Under the pieces are notes generated by a model that worked only from the letters and a program-made list of their open reading frames with translations, was not told the DNA's origin and made no database searches. The translations under genes and the position numbers were made by a program. From contig NW_020313285.1 of NCBI RefSeq assembly GCF_003265705.1, forward strand, positions 15,588,302 to 15,652,301: 64,000 nt of DNA. The letters run 5' to 3'. Below, in pieces: positions 1 to 11,738 of the stretch; positions within the stretch are counted from its first letter, which is position 1, and every line of letters begins with the position of its first letter. This DNA is from Callorhinus ursinus. Its lineage: Eukaryota > Chordata > Mammalia > Carnivora > Otariidae.

Positions 1-1625
1 ATTAACACCTGGTAGAATATTTTCCATTTTAAGTAAATTAATTGCAGTTTTCTTTTCCTGACTTGAAGTTTCTGAACTTATTACTCTGACATTATCATGA
101 CAGAATCGCCTATTCTATCCTGCAAGTATTTATTCTTTAGAAGTATTTAGTAGTGTATTTATTATTTATTTCTTTATAGTATTTATTTAGAAATATTCTT
201 TAGAAGTATTTAGTATTTAAAAATAATGCATCATTATGTGAATATCTAGCTATAACGTACAATTATATTGTAAGTATTAGAAGTCATTTAAAAATAATTT
301 TTGCTAGACATTAAGTTTCACTGCTGTGCAGTTTATGACTTCATTTAAATAAACTGAGCAGTTGGATTTACTCTATTTGGTGTGTGAGTTGGTAAAGAAG
401 GGTGCTGAGTGGTAGTATGGCTTGGGAAGGGTGGGGGTTTAATGCTCACTGTTAGTTTTGAGAAAAGATAATGAAATCCTTTATATCCCTTTCCATAGAC
501 GTGCATTTCAAAGACTTACATTTTAATAAGAATTGGTTGTGCAGCTGCAACCCTGGCAACACAGACTAGGAGAAAAGAATTGGGGCAGAATTCCAGAAAT
601 CAAGGCAGGCAATGGTCTCATGTGGAGCTGAGCTAATGAAAACTGATAAAAATATAAAGCACTTAGTAGAAATAACACCAGGCCTTTCTTTGGCATAGTG
701 GATGTTGAAATTTTCCTTACTATATTTTATTATTTAATAAGTTAAAAAGCTGTCATAAGCTGCTTACTCAATAAGAGTAGCTGCATTATATTACCCTTTA
801 GTATAAAAATACCCTACAGACTTTGGGAAGCTAATATTTCTGTGCAGTATATCTAAAAAGTAATTGTTGCTGGCCCATTCTTGGTCAAGTATTGAAAGCA
901 CAATGTACCAAGTTCATCAGATTTTTAAAAACAAATTTTTAAGTTGTAGTAATTTAAGAATAAATGCTCACAGTAGTTTTAATGTAAATTTCTTGCTGTT
1001 ACTGGAATCTTGAGGTGCCCTCAAATAATAAAATTTGCAAACATATTCTTTTCTCTCAACACTATGACAGTGGCTGTAGAATCTGTCCTTAAACCGTAAT
1101 TTAATTATTACCAACATTTAGATTGTGTCTGGGGTTTTCCCTCCTGTCATTAAGTATTGTAATAAAACATTTTTGTGCATGTATTTTGCTTTTTTTTCTG
1201 GATTACTCTCAATTACTTTTGGATTTTCAGAAATCATACACATTACCTGTAAAAATTTTGATATTTTCTAAATGTACTACCAATTTACATAATCTTAATT
1301 TTTCTAGGAATGAGTTTTTTCCTTAAATCTTATTTGGCTCTTTGGGCTTTTAAATCTTGACTTTTTTTTATCTTTAATTCTGGAAAAATTTATCCTCATT
1401 TCTTGACATGTTTGCTTTTCTCTTGAAATGTTTTTCCCTCTTTCTGGAACTTCCTCTTATCTGGATGTCTTTTTTTTTTTTTTTTTTCCTACTCCTTATT
1501 TCCACTTTATTCTTCTTTATGGTTTCTTATTGTGACTTTATAGTACTAATATTTCACATAGTACTAATATCCTTCAAGTACTATTATCTTCTGCCAACTT
1601 TAAAAGTAAAACAGCCTATGATTTT
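1..1625. other. AT-rich intronic sequence, no element recognised
   Basis: No SINE, L1 or coding signal recognised. A short near-tandem duplication is present: the 22-bp unit at 131-152 recurs at 194-215. T-rich runs occur around 1186-1490. Confidence 0.5.
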
Positions 1626-2060
1626 ACCCTCAAAATGAGTTTATTCAGGATTAATGGAAAATGCAAGCTGTGGCAAACCATAGGCAAGTCCAGAGATGAG
1701 AAAAGAGGAACATGACTTTATTGAGAAAAGGAGAAAGATGGGAGGGAAAATACACTGGAGGAAAGCTAGAGTTGAGGGTGGTGATGGTTTTTCATTGGTT
1801 CAGGTATATATTTTCGTATTGGCTGAGCTTGTTGCTGGACAAGGAGAAATTCTCCGGAGGGAATGCGAGTGACTATGAGTAGTAGGGTAGGAGAGCTCCC
1901 CCTTCTGGTGTCCCGACTCCAGTTTTAATGAGCTTTCCTTCATTCAGTTTTATAGTCACGTGGTTATTGCTCAAGAATATCTGCCAAGGGGTTTGGATGC
2001 ATACTGTGGGTTTTTCTGTTTGTTTTTGTTCTGAAATTAAAGTATGCAAAATAAAAATAT
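1626..2060. repeat. possible solo LTR-like segment, family unknown
   Basis: A block with higher GC than its neighbours, containing a CTTTATTGAGAAAAGG-like stretch near 1715 and an AGTCACGTGG stretch near 1953. It has the feel of an old LTR in reverse orientation, but no termini or target duplication were found. It could equally be unique sequence. Confidence 0.25.
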
Positions 2061-2140
2061 GTCAGAATAAATGCATGTATACATACCTACATATATACAT
2101 ACTCGTATAGTGAAATCTTATATTCAAAAATATATGCTGA

Positions 2141-2289
2141 GGGGCGCCTGGGTGGCTCAGTCGGTTAAGCATCTGCCTTCGGCTCAGGTCATGATCTCAG
2201 GTCCTGGAATTGAGCCCCGCATCGGGCTCCCTGCTTATCAGGGAGCCTGTTTCTCCCTCTGCCCCTCCCCCTGCTCATGCTCTTGCTTG

Positions 2290-2320
<31 letters not shown>

Positions 2321-2346
2321 GAATAAATAAAAAATCTTAAAAAATA
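2141..2346 (+). repeat. Can-SINE (SINEC), full length
   Basis: Typical GGGGCGCCTGGGTGGCTCAG head with the tRNA-derived promoter boxes, a (TC)n tract at about 2289-2316 and an A-rich tail with AATAAA. It is flanked by imperfect ATATATGCTGA-like duplications and runs into a (TA)n stretch. Confidence 0.95.
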
Positions 2347-2364
2347 TATATATATGTGCTGATT

Positions 2365-2393
2365 TTTTAAAAGATTTTATTCATTTGAGAAAG
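2365..2393 (-). repeat. tail-only Can-SINE fragment
   Basis: About 29 bp matching the reverse complement of a SINEC tail (TTTTAAAAGATTTTATTCAT). It is flanked by a short GCTGATTTTT duplication, so it may be an extremely 5'-truncated insertion. Confidence 0.5.
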
Positions 2394-2394
2394 A

Positions 2395-3535
2395 ACAGCT
2401 GATTTTTTTTTAAAATTGAAGTGCAGTTAGCGCACCATATTAGTTTCTTATGTACTACATAGTGATTCAACATTTTATATACATTCGGAACTGATCACAG
2501 AGATAAATTTAGCTACCATGTGTCACCTACAGAGTTGCTACATATTAGTAACTGTATTTCCGATGCTGTACATTGTATACCTATTGTTTGTACCTTTTAA
2601 TCCCCTTCCCTTATTTTACCTATTTCCTTACTCCTCTCCCCTCTAGCAAACACCAGATTGTTCTCTATCTGAGTCTGTTTCTATTTTGATTCTATATAAA
2701 AGTGAAGTCATAGGGTATTGTCCTTTTCAGTCTGACTTACTCTTCAAGGATTTTTGTCTAGGTTCATCCATGTTTTTGCAAATGCAAAGATTTCATGCTT
2801 TTTTATGGCTAATATTTTTGTGTGTGTCTGCGTACAGTTCATTATCTTTATCCTTTCATATTTTGATGGACATGATGGATTGTGCGGTAGTTGTATTTCC
2901 AATTTTTTTAAGGAAATCATTATGCTGTTCTCATAGTGGCTGCACCATTTTGTATTCCCACCAACAGCACCTCAGGGTTCCCTTCCACATCTTTTCTTGC
3001 ACATCTTGGCCAGAACTTATTTCTTGTGTTATTGATACTAGCCGTTCTAAGAGGTGTGAGGTGAGGTCTCATTGTGGTTTTGATTTTCAGTTTGCTGATG
3101 GTTAATGATATTGAGCATCTGTTCATGTGCCTGTTGGCCATCTGTCTATCTTTGGAGAAATACCTCTTCGGATCATCTGTCTATTTTTAATAGATTTTTT
3201 TTGGATACTGAGTTGTATGAGTTCTTTCTGTATTTATAATATTAAACCCCTGTTGGATATATCTTTTGCAAGGATCTTATTCAGTAGGTTGCCCTTTGCT
3301 ATGTTACGGTTTCCTTTGCTGTATAAGAGCTTTTTAGTTTGAGGTAGTCCTGTTTATTTTTGCTTTAGTTGCCCTTGCCTGGTGAGGCAGATACAGAAAA
3401 ATATTGTTCAGACTGATGTCCAAGAGCTTACTGCCTGTGTTTTCTTCCAGGAATTTTATGGTTTCTAGTCTTTTAAGTCGTTAATCCATTTTGATACTAT
3501 TTTTGTATATGGTATGAGAAAGTGGTCCACTTTCT
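2395..3535 (-). repeat. antisense L1: 3' UTR and ORF2 C-terminal part
   Basis: Read on the minus strand, this is L1 3' UTR (near 2415-2640) followed inward by ORF2 C-terminal sequence, with many stops. It is continuous with the pieces at 3660-4429 and 4602-5344 and is interrupted by SINEs. An inactive relic. Confidence 0.85.
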
Positions 3536-3658
3536 GGGGTGGCTGGCTAGCTCAGTTAATGTAGCATGTGGCTCTCAATCTCAGGGTTGTGGGTTTGAGC
3601 CCTGCATTGGGTATGGAGATTACTGAGTAAAAAAAAAAAAGTAAAAATATTACAAAAG
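3536..3658 (+). repeat. short, older Can-SINE
   Basis: The tRNA-like part reads GGGGTGGCTGGCTAGCTCAG and ends in an A-run, without the long CT-rich body. It sits inside the antisense L1, with a flanking duplication recognisable as ...CACTTTC on both sides. Confidence 0.85.
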
Positions 3659-3659
3659 A

Positions 3660-4429
3660 AAAAGGAAACTGTTTCACTTTCATTGTTTTCTTTGTAATTG
3701 TCCATTTCCCCAATGCCACTTATTCAAGAGACTGTGTTTTTCCCATTGTACGTTCTTGCCTCCCTTGTTGAAAATTAATTTACTTTTTATCTGTGTGGGT
3801 TTATTGCAGGACTCTATTACCTTCCATTGATCTGTGTGTCCTTTTGTGTTAGTACCATACTGTTTTGATTTCTATAGCTTTGTAGTATAGTTTGAAGTCA
3901 GGGATCATTATACATCCAGCTTTGTTCTTTCTCCACACTGCTTTGGCTAATGGGGTTCTTTTGTCATTCCATAAAAATTTCAAGATTCTTTGTTCTAGTT
4001 CTGTGAAAAAATGCCATTGATATTTTGATATGGATTACATTGAATCTATTTCTTTGGGTAGTATAGACATTTTAACAGTTTTAATTTATGCTACCCATGA
4101 GCACAGAATAGCTTTCCATTTATGTCTTCTTCAGTTTCTTTTGTCTTTGTCTTACAGTTTTCAGAGTACAGGTCTTTTTACAACTCCTTGGTTAAATTTA
4201 TTCCTAGGTATTCTTTTTGATGTGATTATAAATGGGATTGTTTTCTTAATTTCTTTGATAGTTCAATATTAGTGTATAGAAATGCAACAGAATTGTGTAC
4301 ATTAATCTTGTAACCTGCAACTTTATTGAATTTATTATTTCTAGTAATTTTTTTGGTAGAATCTTTAGGGTTTTCTGTATATAATATGTCATGTGCCAGT
4401 AGTGACAGTTTTACTTCTTTTTTTATTTG
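3660..4429 (-). repeat. antisense L1 ORF2 continuation
   Basis: Continues the L1 ORF2 reverse-strand sequence from 3535 in the same order, so the SINE at 3536 is an insertion into this L1. Confidence 0.85.
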
Positions 4430-4601
4430 AAGATTTTATTTATTTATTCATGAGAGACAGAGAGAGAGAGAGAGAGACAGGCAGAGGGAGAAGCAGGCTC
4501 CCAAGGAGCAGGGAGCCTGATGCGGGACTCGATCCCAGGACCCTGGGATCATGACCTGAGCCGAAGGCAGACGTTTAACCATCTGAGCCACCCAGGCGCC
4601 C
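4430..4601 (-). repeat. Can-SINE, minus strand
   Basis: Poly-T/AAGATTTTATT tail complement at the left, GAGCCACCCAGGCGCC head complement at the right. Flanked by a TCTTTTTTTATTTG target duplication in the L1. Confidence 0.95.
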
Positions 4602-5344
4602 TCTTTTTTTATTTGGATGCCATTGGTTTATTGATTGATTTTCTCATCTGATTGCTATGGCTAAGATTTCCAGCACTGTGTTAATAAAAGTAGTGAGAGC
4701 GGGCACCTTTGTCTTGTTTCTGATTTTAGAGGAGAAGCTTTCAGCTTTTTTACCCTTGAGTGTGATGTTAATTGTGGGTTTGTCATATATGTCCTTTATT
4801 AAGTTCAGGTATGTTCTTTCTGTGTCCACTTTGTTGATAATTTTTATCATAAATGGTTGAATTTTCAAACATTTTTTCTGCATCTGTTTAGATAATGACA
4901 TGATTTTTATCCTTTTTGTTTATGTGGTTTATCATGTTGATGGATTTGAAGATATTGAACCATCCTTGAATCCCTGGAATAAATCCCACTTGATCAGTGT
5001 GTGATCTTCCAGTGTATCATAGAATTTGGTTCATTGATGTTCTGTTGAGGATTTTTACATCAGTGTTAATTGGGAATATTGGGCTGTAATTTTGTTCTAT
5101 GGTGTTTTTTTTCTCATTTTGGTATCAGGGTAATACTGGCCTTATAGAATGAATTTGGAGTATTGTTTCTTTTTTAGTTTTTTGGAATAGTTTGAGAAGG
5201 ATAGGTATTAACTCTTGTTTAAATGTTTCATATAATTCAACTGTGAAGCTCTCTTGTCCTGGACTTTTGTTTGTTGGGAGTTATTTCATTACTGATTGTC
5301 CTCTTAATAGTAATGGGTCTGTTCAGATTTTGTCTTTGAGGCAG
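4602..5344 (-). repeat. antisense L1 ORF2 reverse-transcriptase part
   Basis: The minus-strand reading gives degenerate L1 reverse-transcriptase sequence. It contains a stretch resembling the F-M-I-K...N-K segment and the D-K-P-T-I-N-I palm region around 4650-4900, with the SPG-like start of the RT domain near 5260. ORF2 breaks off at a SINE at 5345. The endonuclease half of ORF2 is missing. Confidence 0.85.
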
Positions 5345-5548
5345 ACTTTTTTTTCTTTTTTTAGCTTTATTTATTTGAGAGAGCTCATGCACGAACACCA
5401 GTGGGGGGAGGGCAGAGGGAGAGAATCCTCAAGCAGACTGCCTGGTGAGTGTGGAGCTTGATGCAGGGCTCAGTCTCAGGACCCTAAGATCATGATCTGA
5501 ACTGAAATCAGGAGTCAGACACCTAACTGATTGAGCCACCTAGGTGTG
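5345..5548 (-). repeat. Can-SINE, minus strand, at an L1 deletion junction
   Basis: Tail complement at about 5346-5380, head complement ending TTGAGCCACCTAGGTG near 5547. Left of it is L1 ORF2 and right of it is L1 ORF1, so the insertion marks or lies close to an internal L1 deletion. Confidence 0.9.
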
Positions 5549-5941
5549 TAGTGTATTCTTGATTTTAAGTTTTTTCCTTTCAACACTTTGAATATTTGTG
5601 CTTCTCTGTTCTGGCTTGTGAAGTTTCTGCTGAAAAATCAGTTTACAGTCTTACGGGGCTTCCCTTGTATGTAGCTAGTTTTTTGTTTTTGTTTTCTCTT
5701 GATGCTTTTAAGATTCTTTAACTGCTCAGAATTTGATTACAGTGTGTCTTGGTGTGGGTGTCTTTGAGTGTATGTTCTTTGGGACTCTTTGCTTCTCAGA
5801 CTTGGATGTCCTGTTCCTTCCTGGTTTTCAGCTATTTTCTAAAAATAGGTTTTCTGTCCCTTTCTCTTTGCTCCTTTTTGGACTTCTATAATGTGAACAT
5901 TAGTATGCTTGATGTCCTAGTGGTGCCTTAAAGTATCTTCA
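5549..5941 (-). repeat. antisense L1 ORF1 fragment
   Basis: The minus-strand reading shows the conserved ORF1 C-terminal-domain signature, degenerate (YIQGKP... and a following FFSRN-like stretch, near 5620-5660), and an upstream part near 5880-5920. Stops are frequent. Confidence 0.7.
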
Positions 5942-6116
5942 TTTTTTTTTTTTTTTAAGATTTTATTTTTTTATTCATGAGAGAGAAAGAGGCAGAGGGA
6001 GAAACAGGCTCCCTAAGGAGCAGGGAGCCCGATGCGGGACTCAATCCCAAGACCCTGGGATCATGACCTGAGCTGAAGGCAGACGCTTAACCATCTGAGC
6101 CACCCAGGCACCCCCC
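5942..6116 (-). repeat. Can-SINE, minus strand
   Basis: Full tail-to-head reverse-strand SINE with a 16-bp target duplication beginning AGTATCTTCATTTT at 5932 and again at 6128. Confidence 0.95.
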
Positions 6117-6159
6117 TTTTTTTTCTTAGTATCTTCATTTTTTGAATTACTTTTTTCTT

Positions 6160-6365
6160 TCTTTTCTTTTTTTAAAGATTTACAAAAAAAAATTATTTGT
6201 GAGAGAGAAGAGAGAGCGAGCCAGAGTGGGGGGAGGGTCAAAGGGAAAGGGAGAAGCTGACTCCCCCTGAGCAGGAAGCCTGACACGGGGCTCTATCAAA
6301 GAACCCTGGAATCATGACCTGAGCTGAAGACAGATGCTTTACTGAATGAGCCATCCAGGTGCCCC
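6160..6365 (-). repeat. Can-SINE, minus strand, diverged
   Basis: Tail complement TTTAAAGATTTAC at the left and head complement GAGCCATCCAGGTGCCCC at the right. Several substitutions suggest an older copy. Confidence 0.93.
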
Positions 6366-6534
6366 TCTTTTTGCTCTTTTCATTGGGTGTTACCACTGTG
6401 CTGTCTCCCAGATTGCTGATCTGCTGTTCTGCATCATTCAATCTGGTATTGATTCCTCTAGTGTATTTTACATTTTAGTTATTGTATTCTTCAGCTTTGA
6501 TTTTTTTTCCAAGTATTTTTCATGACTAAGTTTT
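6366..6534 (-). repeat. antisense L1 ORF1 N-terminal / 5' region
   Basis: Located between SINEs, in the order expected for the same reverse-strand L1. It resembles the coiled-coil part of L1 ORF1, in reverse. Confidence 0.55.
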
Positions 6535-6674
6535 TTTTTTTTAAAGATTTATTTATTTATTTATATGAAAGAGAGAGAGAATGAGAGAGACAGTACATGA
6601 GAGTGAGGAGGGTCAGAGGGAGAAGCAGACTCCCCGCCGAGCAGGGAGCCCGATGCAGGACTCGATCCCGGGAC
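6535..6674 (-). repeat. 5'-truncated Can-SINE with perfect target duplication
   Basis: The element has the tail and body but stops after CTCGATCCCGGGAC, so the A-box head is missing. It is flanked by a perfect 16-bp duplication TTCATGACTAAGTTTT at 6519-6534 and 6675-6690, which shows it inserted already truncated. Confidence 0.93.
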
Positions 6675-8100
6675 TTCATGACTAAGTTTTTACTGTGTTC
6701 ATTCTTTTCTTGAGTTTGGTTAGCATCTTTGGTTACTTTCAACTGTTTATCTGGTAGATTGCTTATCCCTGTTTCATTTTCTGTTCGTTTTCTGAGGTTC
6801 TGTCTTGTTCTTTCATTTGGAACATACTCCCCCTGCCTCCTCATTTGCTTTAGTCTCTGCTTGTTTCTGTTAGTTAGGTAGGTCAGGTACATCTCCTGGT
6901 CATTAAGGAGTGTCTTCATGCAGAAGACTTCTGTGGGGCCCTGTAGCATAAATTCCCCTGGTCACCTGAGTCATGTGCTCCAGGAATGTTCCCTGTGTGG
7001 TTTGCATTTACCCTTGTGTTGTGGATGGGTCATGATTGATGTGGACTTGCTGGTGTGCAGGACTTTCCCTTGGTCTGTCTGTCTCTTTAGGTCTAGCCAC
7101 TAACTGCTACATGCACGATGGTAAACAAGGCGGGCCTACGTCTTATCTGGCTGAGAGGTCCAATCATGACTGCTGTAGGTGCACTGATACATATAGTTGG
7201 CCCACAGCGTGGCTGGCTAGGAGGCCATGCTGCAGCAGCTGGGGTTTGCTGGTCTTTTGGGCAGCTTGCTATGAGGTATGGTTGTGTTTGTTATGGGAGT
7301 TCTAGTATGTGGGACTGGTCCCCCAGCGCAGGGTGTTCAGGAGGGGCTCAGGGCCAGCAAAGGCCACTTGCCAATTGTGGTGGGTGTGAGAGAGGTGCTG
7401 TCTGGGAAGGACTCCCAAGTTGTGTGGGTGTGTTTGGTGAGGCGAATACATAGGACAGTGTTGGAGCAGGGTCAGTGGTGCTACCGCAGTGGATGGAGAA
7501 TATCAGAAATGGCGTTCACAGGCCAGCTAGGTGGAGGAGGGTAAGAAAAGGGACACGCACAAGCACTTTGCTCCCCAGAGAACATGCCAACAGATTGCTA
7601 CCCCTCTTTTACTAAAATCCGTCAGTGGATTTCCTTCGTGTGTAACCTAGGCACAGCTGCGTCTGTGTTGGGACTCTGAGCCATTGAGATGAAGTATGGC
7701 CTTTAAGAGCAGAGTCTTGGTTTCCTGCTGCCCTTGGCTCTCGTGGATGTAAGCCCCATTGATTTTCAAAGCCAGACATTGTAGCTGCCTGTCTTTCCAG
7801 TGCAGGACCCCCGGCCTGTGGAGACCATGTGGGGCTCAGACCCTTGCTCTTCAGGGATGGCTTCTACAGTTGTGATATTCCTCCTGTGGGTCACTAGGCC
7901 TGGGGTGTGGGTCCTTACTAAACTGCCTGTCTGCCTCTTCTCCCCTCTCAGTATGGCCTTTTTTTTTTTATGATCCATTCTGCTAGTCTTGAGTTAATTG
8001 TAAAAGATAGTTGTCAAATATGTATTTGTGGATTTTGGTGTTTCCCTGAGAGAAGATGAGCTCAGGATCTTCCTATTATACTTTCTTGATCCCACCTTCT
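6675..8100 (-). repeat. antisense L1 5' UTR and start
   Basis: GC-rich sequence that ends at 8049-8098 with the reverse complement of a typical L1 5' end (GGGATCAAGA...GATCCTGAGCTCA on the minus strand). The L1 thus spans about 8100 down to 2395, with both termini but an internal gap. Confidence 0.75.
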
Positions 8101-10967
8101 GAAGTTGGTTTCTGTTATCCAGTTAAGAGGTGGTATTAAAGGGTTATTAATTATGTGATTGGAGTAAAGAAATACATTTAAAAGATGCTAAATGTGGGTA
8201 TACTTTTTAATTTCCTCACTGATAAATTGCACTTAAAGTTTAATAAAGCAATGGAAGACTTCACTGATAATATGACATTACAGGTATTTTATACTTTCTT
8301 TGTGTTTAAGTATTCTTTGTGTTATATTCAAATTGAACTTGTTTGACTGTTATCTTTGAGATTATCATACTGTAAGATAATCTATTCTAAAATATTTTTT
8401 ATATTTTTACATGTAAAGTATCAACACTATTTATAGAAATAGATTAAATTTCATTCTGGATTTAGAAGATAAAAGGTGATAGAGAAGTATTTTTTCTTTA
8501 TAATATTTTCTTTAAGCAAACAAAAAGGACAATAGCTTTTAACCACTGACTAGAATCTCACATAGATACATTTTTATCATTTCATGTGAATTCTAACTTA
8601 ATTTTTCTTGATTTTAGTAAAACATATACCTTATTCTTGTAAAGTTCACTTGTGGGTAAGGAAAGAGAATAGTAGATTAATTTTTGGGAATGTCCTTTAA
8701 CTTTTGGGAATGTTATTTCATCATGTTTTAAAAGTTACTACATAAATGCACTTAGGGTATTCATAAGGAGCTTTTTAAAGATAACAGCAGGTTTTCTCCT
8801 TTGACAGCTTGAATTTTTCTATTATTTTAGTATGCCAGAGACATTAAGTTGTAATGAAATTAATCTTTAATCTGCCTATAATATATTTTACTAAAGAGTT
8901 TAGTGACTTTTGGAAAAATACAGACTCATTCTGACTACAGGCAGCATATTGTATTGCTTTTCTGTGTTCCTGAGAACACAGGTTAAGATACCATGTTCCG
9001 ATTTGCAGTTGATGGCATTGACTTAATTTTGTTTCTTCTCATTTCCTCTGTAAAATTAGCGAAGGATTTCAGTATGATATTTTCTAGAATTTTTTTAAAA
9101 ACCTGTGTAGAACTGTAGATTAAAAAAAAAATTCCCTTTGGTAAGGGTGAGAAAGATCACCTTTGTGTGTAAATTTTATCTTCTTGGTACCAGAAGCAGT
9201 AATTATGCATTATTTATTTTGTAGGGATTCCTGTGGTTTTTATTTGTACTGAATTTTATGTATCTTTATTGTTTTTCTTTGTTATAAAGCTAATGTATAA
9301 TTTTTAAAATCTTTTAAATTTTCCTGGCTTCCTACTCCACCTCTGTATAACTTCATATAAGGCATCTTTTTCTACACTAGCTTCCTTTTCTCCTCCCTGT
9401 CTACCCTAAAAAGAGGAAAACCTATTCAGCCTCAGTGATGACCATATAGACCTAAGTAACTGTTGAAAAAATAATAATAATTAGTTTGAGAGCTGTAAAT
9501 AAATTGTAGTCTGGTTGGTCTTTGGCAGCGACCATGCTTTTTTTTGCAGGTGTTGTCACTGTTGATCTTTAACTTACAAATGATGTGAAATAGATAAGTA
9601 AAATGTGATGTGTACAGCTTTTTTGTTTGTGCTTATAACTTCCATCTGGAACTTAAAAGATGGTATGTACGTACATAATTTAAAAAAATTTTTTTCTGTA
9701 GATATTACTGTTCCCTTTAACAAAATCTTTGAACCATTTTAAACTTAGAGGATGTACTATGTCTGGTGTTAGACCTTCTGTTGATACTGTTTGATGTTTG
9801 ACTTGAGAGGAAACTTTGATAACTTAATAACCTGAGTCAGCCCTTACCTTGTGCCAGATATGATGTTAATCACTTTGATAATACAATTTGATGTTAATTT
9901 TTATGGCGGGGTTGGGGTGGAGAAATTTAGAACAGCTAAGAGAGCTCTCTGAGTGTGACAGAGTTCTCTTGTCATAGCAAATTAATCTTGTAAAAGTTTG
10001 TCCCAGTCAAAGACAGCTGAGAATACCTCATTTATTTAGGGAAAATACCAAGTTAACAAAAAGTCCTCAGGCAATTATCACAAAGCAAGTAGGAATCAAA
10101 CATAAATCACAGTGATCTTTTCTCCCTGGGATGAATCTGGAACACGGTATCGAAGCCTGGCCTCTGCCTTACCTATAGTTCTGCACCCAGATAAATGACA
10201 GCAGTTTGTGCTCATTTGACTTTACCTCCTCAGGGGATTGATAGGAGAGTCCATGCCTGCCTAAGAAGCCTGAATTACACATACTTCTCATTCTTCAAGC
10301 CTTTTAATTACCTTCCTTCAGCCTTGCTTTTGCAAAACAGATTTGGCAGCCAGTTCAGGCAGTAACTAGGTACTGAACAAGCATTCCCTTCTGAAAGTTT
10401 AAATCTCTGATACCAAGGCCTTTTATACCAAGAAGAGAAAACCTGACTAAATACAATTTATTATATGAATGTGTTTTTAAATAATTAATAACCAGTAGGT
10501 GAAGTTAGAATTACTTAAAGTATATACTGAATATCCTTTTATTGTTGATCTTATTGTATGACGTAGACATACAAATAATACATTTAAATTTGCTTTTGTG
10601 GAAAATATGTCATTGCTATCAAAGGGATTAATTTAATTGGCATAAGTAAGCTTTGTTTTTCTTTACCTTATTACTGGTCCTCCTTCATTTTCCCTGTTAC
10701 ATATAAGTGATAATAAATAGACTCATGCATTTCTGTGTGTGTGCTACTCCATCTAAGAAGGGAGATTGACTAGANNNNNNNNNNCATTTCTGTGTGTGTG
10801 CTACTCCATCTAAGAAGGGAGATTGACTAGAAATACTTTTGTCCACCTGCCTGGGTAAGCATCAAGGAAGTTTATCTCTGCTCAGTTCTCTGGGTGGAGA
10901 GAAAAATAATGATGTAGTAATGATGATGATGATGGTAACACAGTAAAAACAATACAATTTATTTGTT
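8101..10967. other. AT-rich intronic sequence with one weak MIR-like trace
   Basis: No SINE or L1 recognised. A short MIR-like match (TTGTGCCAGATATGATGTTA region) lies near 9840-9895. The region also contains the assembly gap at 10775-10784 and a TGA microsatellite at about 10912-10934. Confidence 0.45.
10775..10784. other. 10-N assembly gap with duplicated flanks
   Basis: Ten Ns. The 47 bp before the gap (10728-10774) are identical to the 47 bp after it (10785-10831). This is the mark of two contig ends that overlap but were not merged, not of a biological repeat. Confidence 0.95.
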
Positions 10968-11410
10968 TATTTAAACTCATTTGCCACCCTCTGTACTTAG
11001 CAACTTAACTTTACTTATCTAACCCTCACATAAACCTTTGAGGTAGATAAAATTGTAAACTCCATTTTATAGAACAGAAAACTGAGACACACACACAGGT
11101 TAAGTATCTTGCCCAAGATCAGACAGCTAGTAGGTGGAGGAATCCAGGATTTGAACTTAAGCTCTCTAGGGCACTTGGGTGGCTTAGTCGGTTAAGCGTC
11201 TGCCTTCGGCTCAGGTCATGATCCCAGGGTCCTGGGATAGAGTCCCATGTCGGGCTCCCTGCTTTGCAGGGAGTCTGCTTCTCCCTCTGCAGCTCCCCCA
11301 CTCGTTCTCTCAATCTCTCTCGCAAACAAATAAATAAAATCTTTAAAAAAAAATGAACTTAAGCTGTCTAGTTTCAGAGTCTTAAGTTTCAACACTATAT
11401 CATATTATCT
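10968..11410 (+). repeat. MIR split by a younger SINE
   Basis: The MIR core is clear: AACCCTCACATAAACCTTTGA (in part), TTTTATAGA...AAACTGAGACAC, CTTGCCCAAGATCAGACAGC. It continues after the Can-SINE at 11170-11353 with its 3' part. Confidence 0.85.
11170..11353 (+). repeat. Can-SINE inserted in a MIR
   Basis: Head GGCACTTGGGTGGCTTAGTCGG, CT-rich body and A-rich tail. An 18-bp duplication TGAACTTAAGCTCTCTAG (11152-11169) recurs with one change at 11354-11371. Confidence 0.95.
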
Positions 11411-11738
11411 TTCCAAGCTTGCACTTCCACAGAAATGTGCAGTATGAATGTGTGGCATCCATGTGGTATGAGAATTGTGAGTGAAGGAATTAAAACTTGA
11501 TTTTGTGAACTTCACATTGTGGGTATCTAAGTATTAGGAAATGCAACTGCTTTGTAGGGATTCTTCCTCAACCAAGGAGTACTAGACTTTCACAGGAAAA
11601 ACAACCTCCCAGTGAAGATGAGCTCATAATGTAATTACAAGGAAGTGGTCCAACATGAGGGAGAGTTAGCAGACAACATAAGAAGGCTAATTAGAAGACT
11701 AGGATTGATTTAACAGAATAATCAGAAAAACACTATAA

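Noticed and set aside
2141..2220. tRNA-like sequence with promoter boxes (also at every SINE head)
   Set aside because: These are the tRNA-Lys-derived heads of Can-SINEs, which do not fold as complete tRNAs.
2686..3105. 139-codon open frame
   Set aside because: It is the wrong-strand reading of an antisense L1 ORF2/3' UTR.
7036..7544. Several overlapping GC-rich open frames
   Set aside because: They lie in the reversed L1 5' UTR, where frames are incidental.
10728..10831. Direct repeat of 47 bp with a 10-nt spacer
   Set aside because: The spacer is Ns, so this is an assembly gap artefact and not a repeat array or CRISPR.
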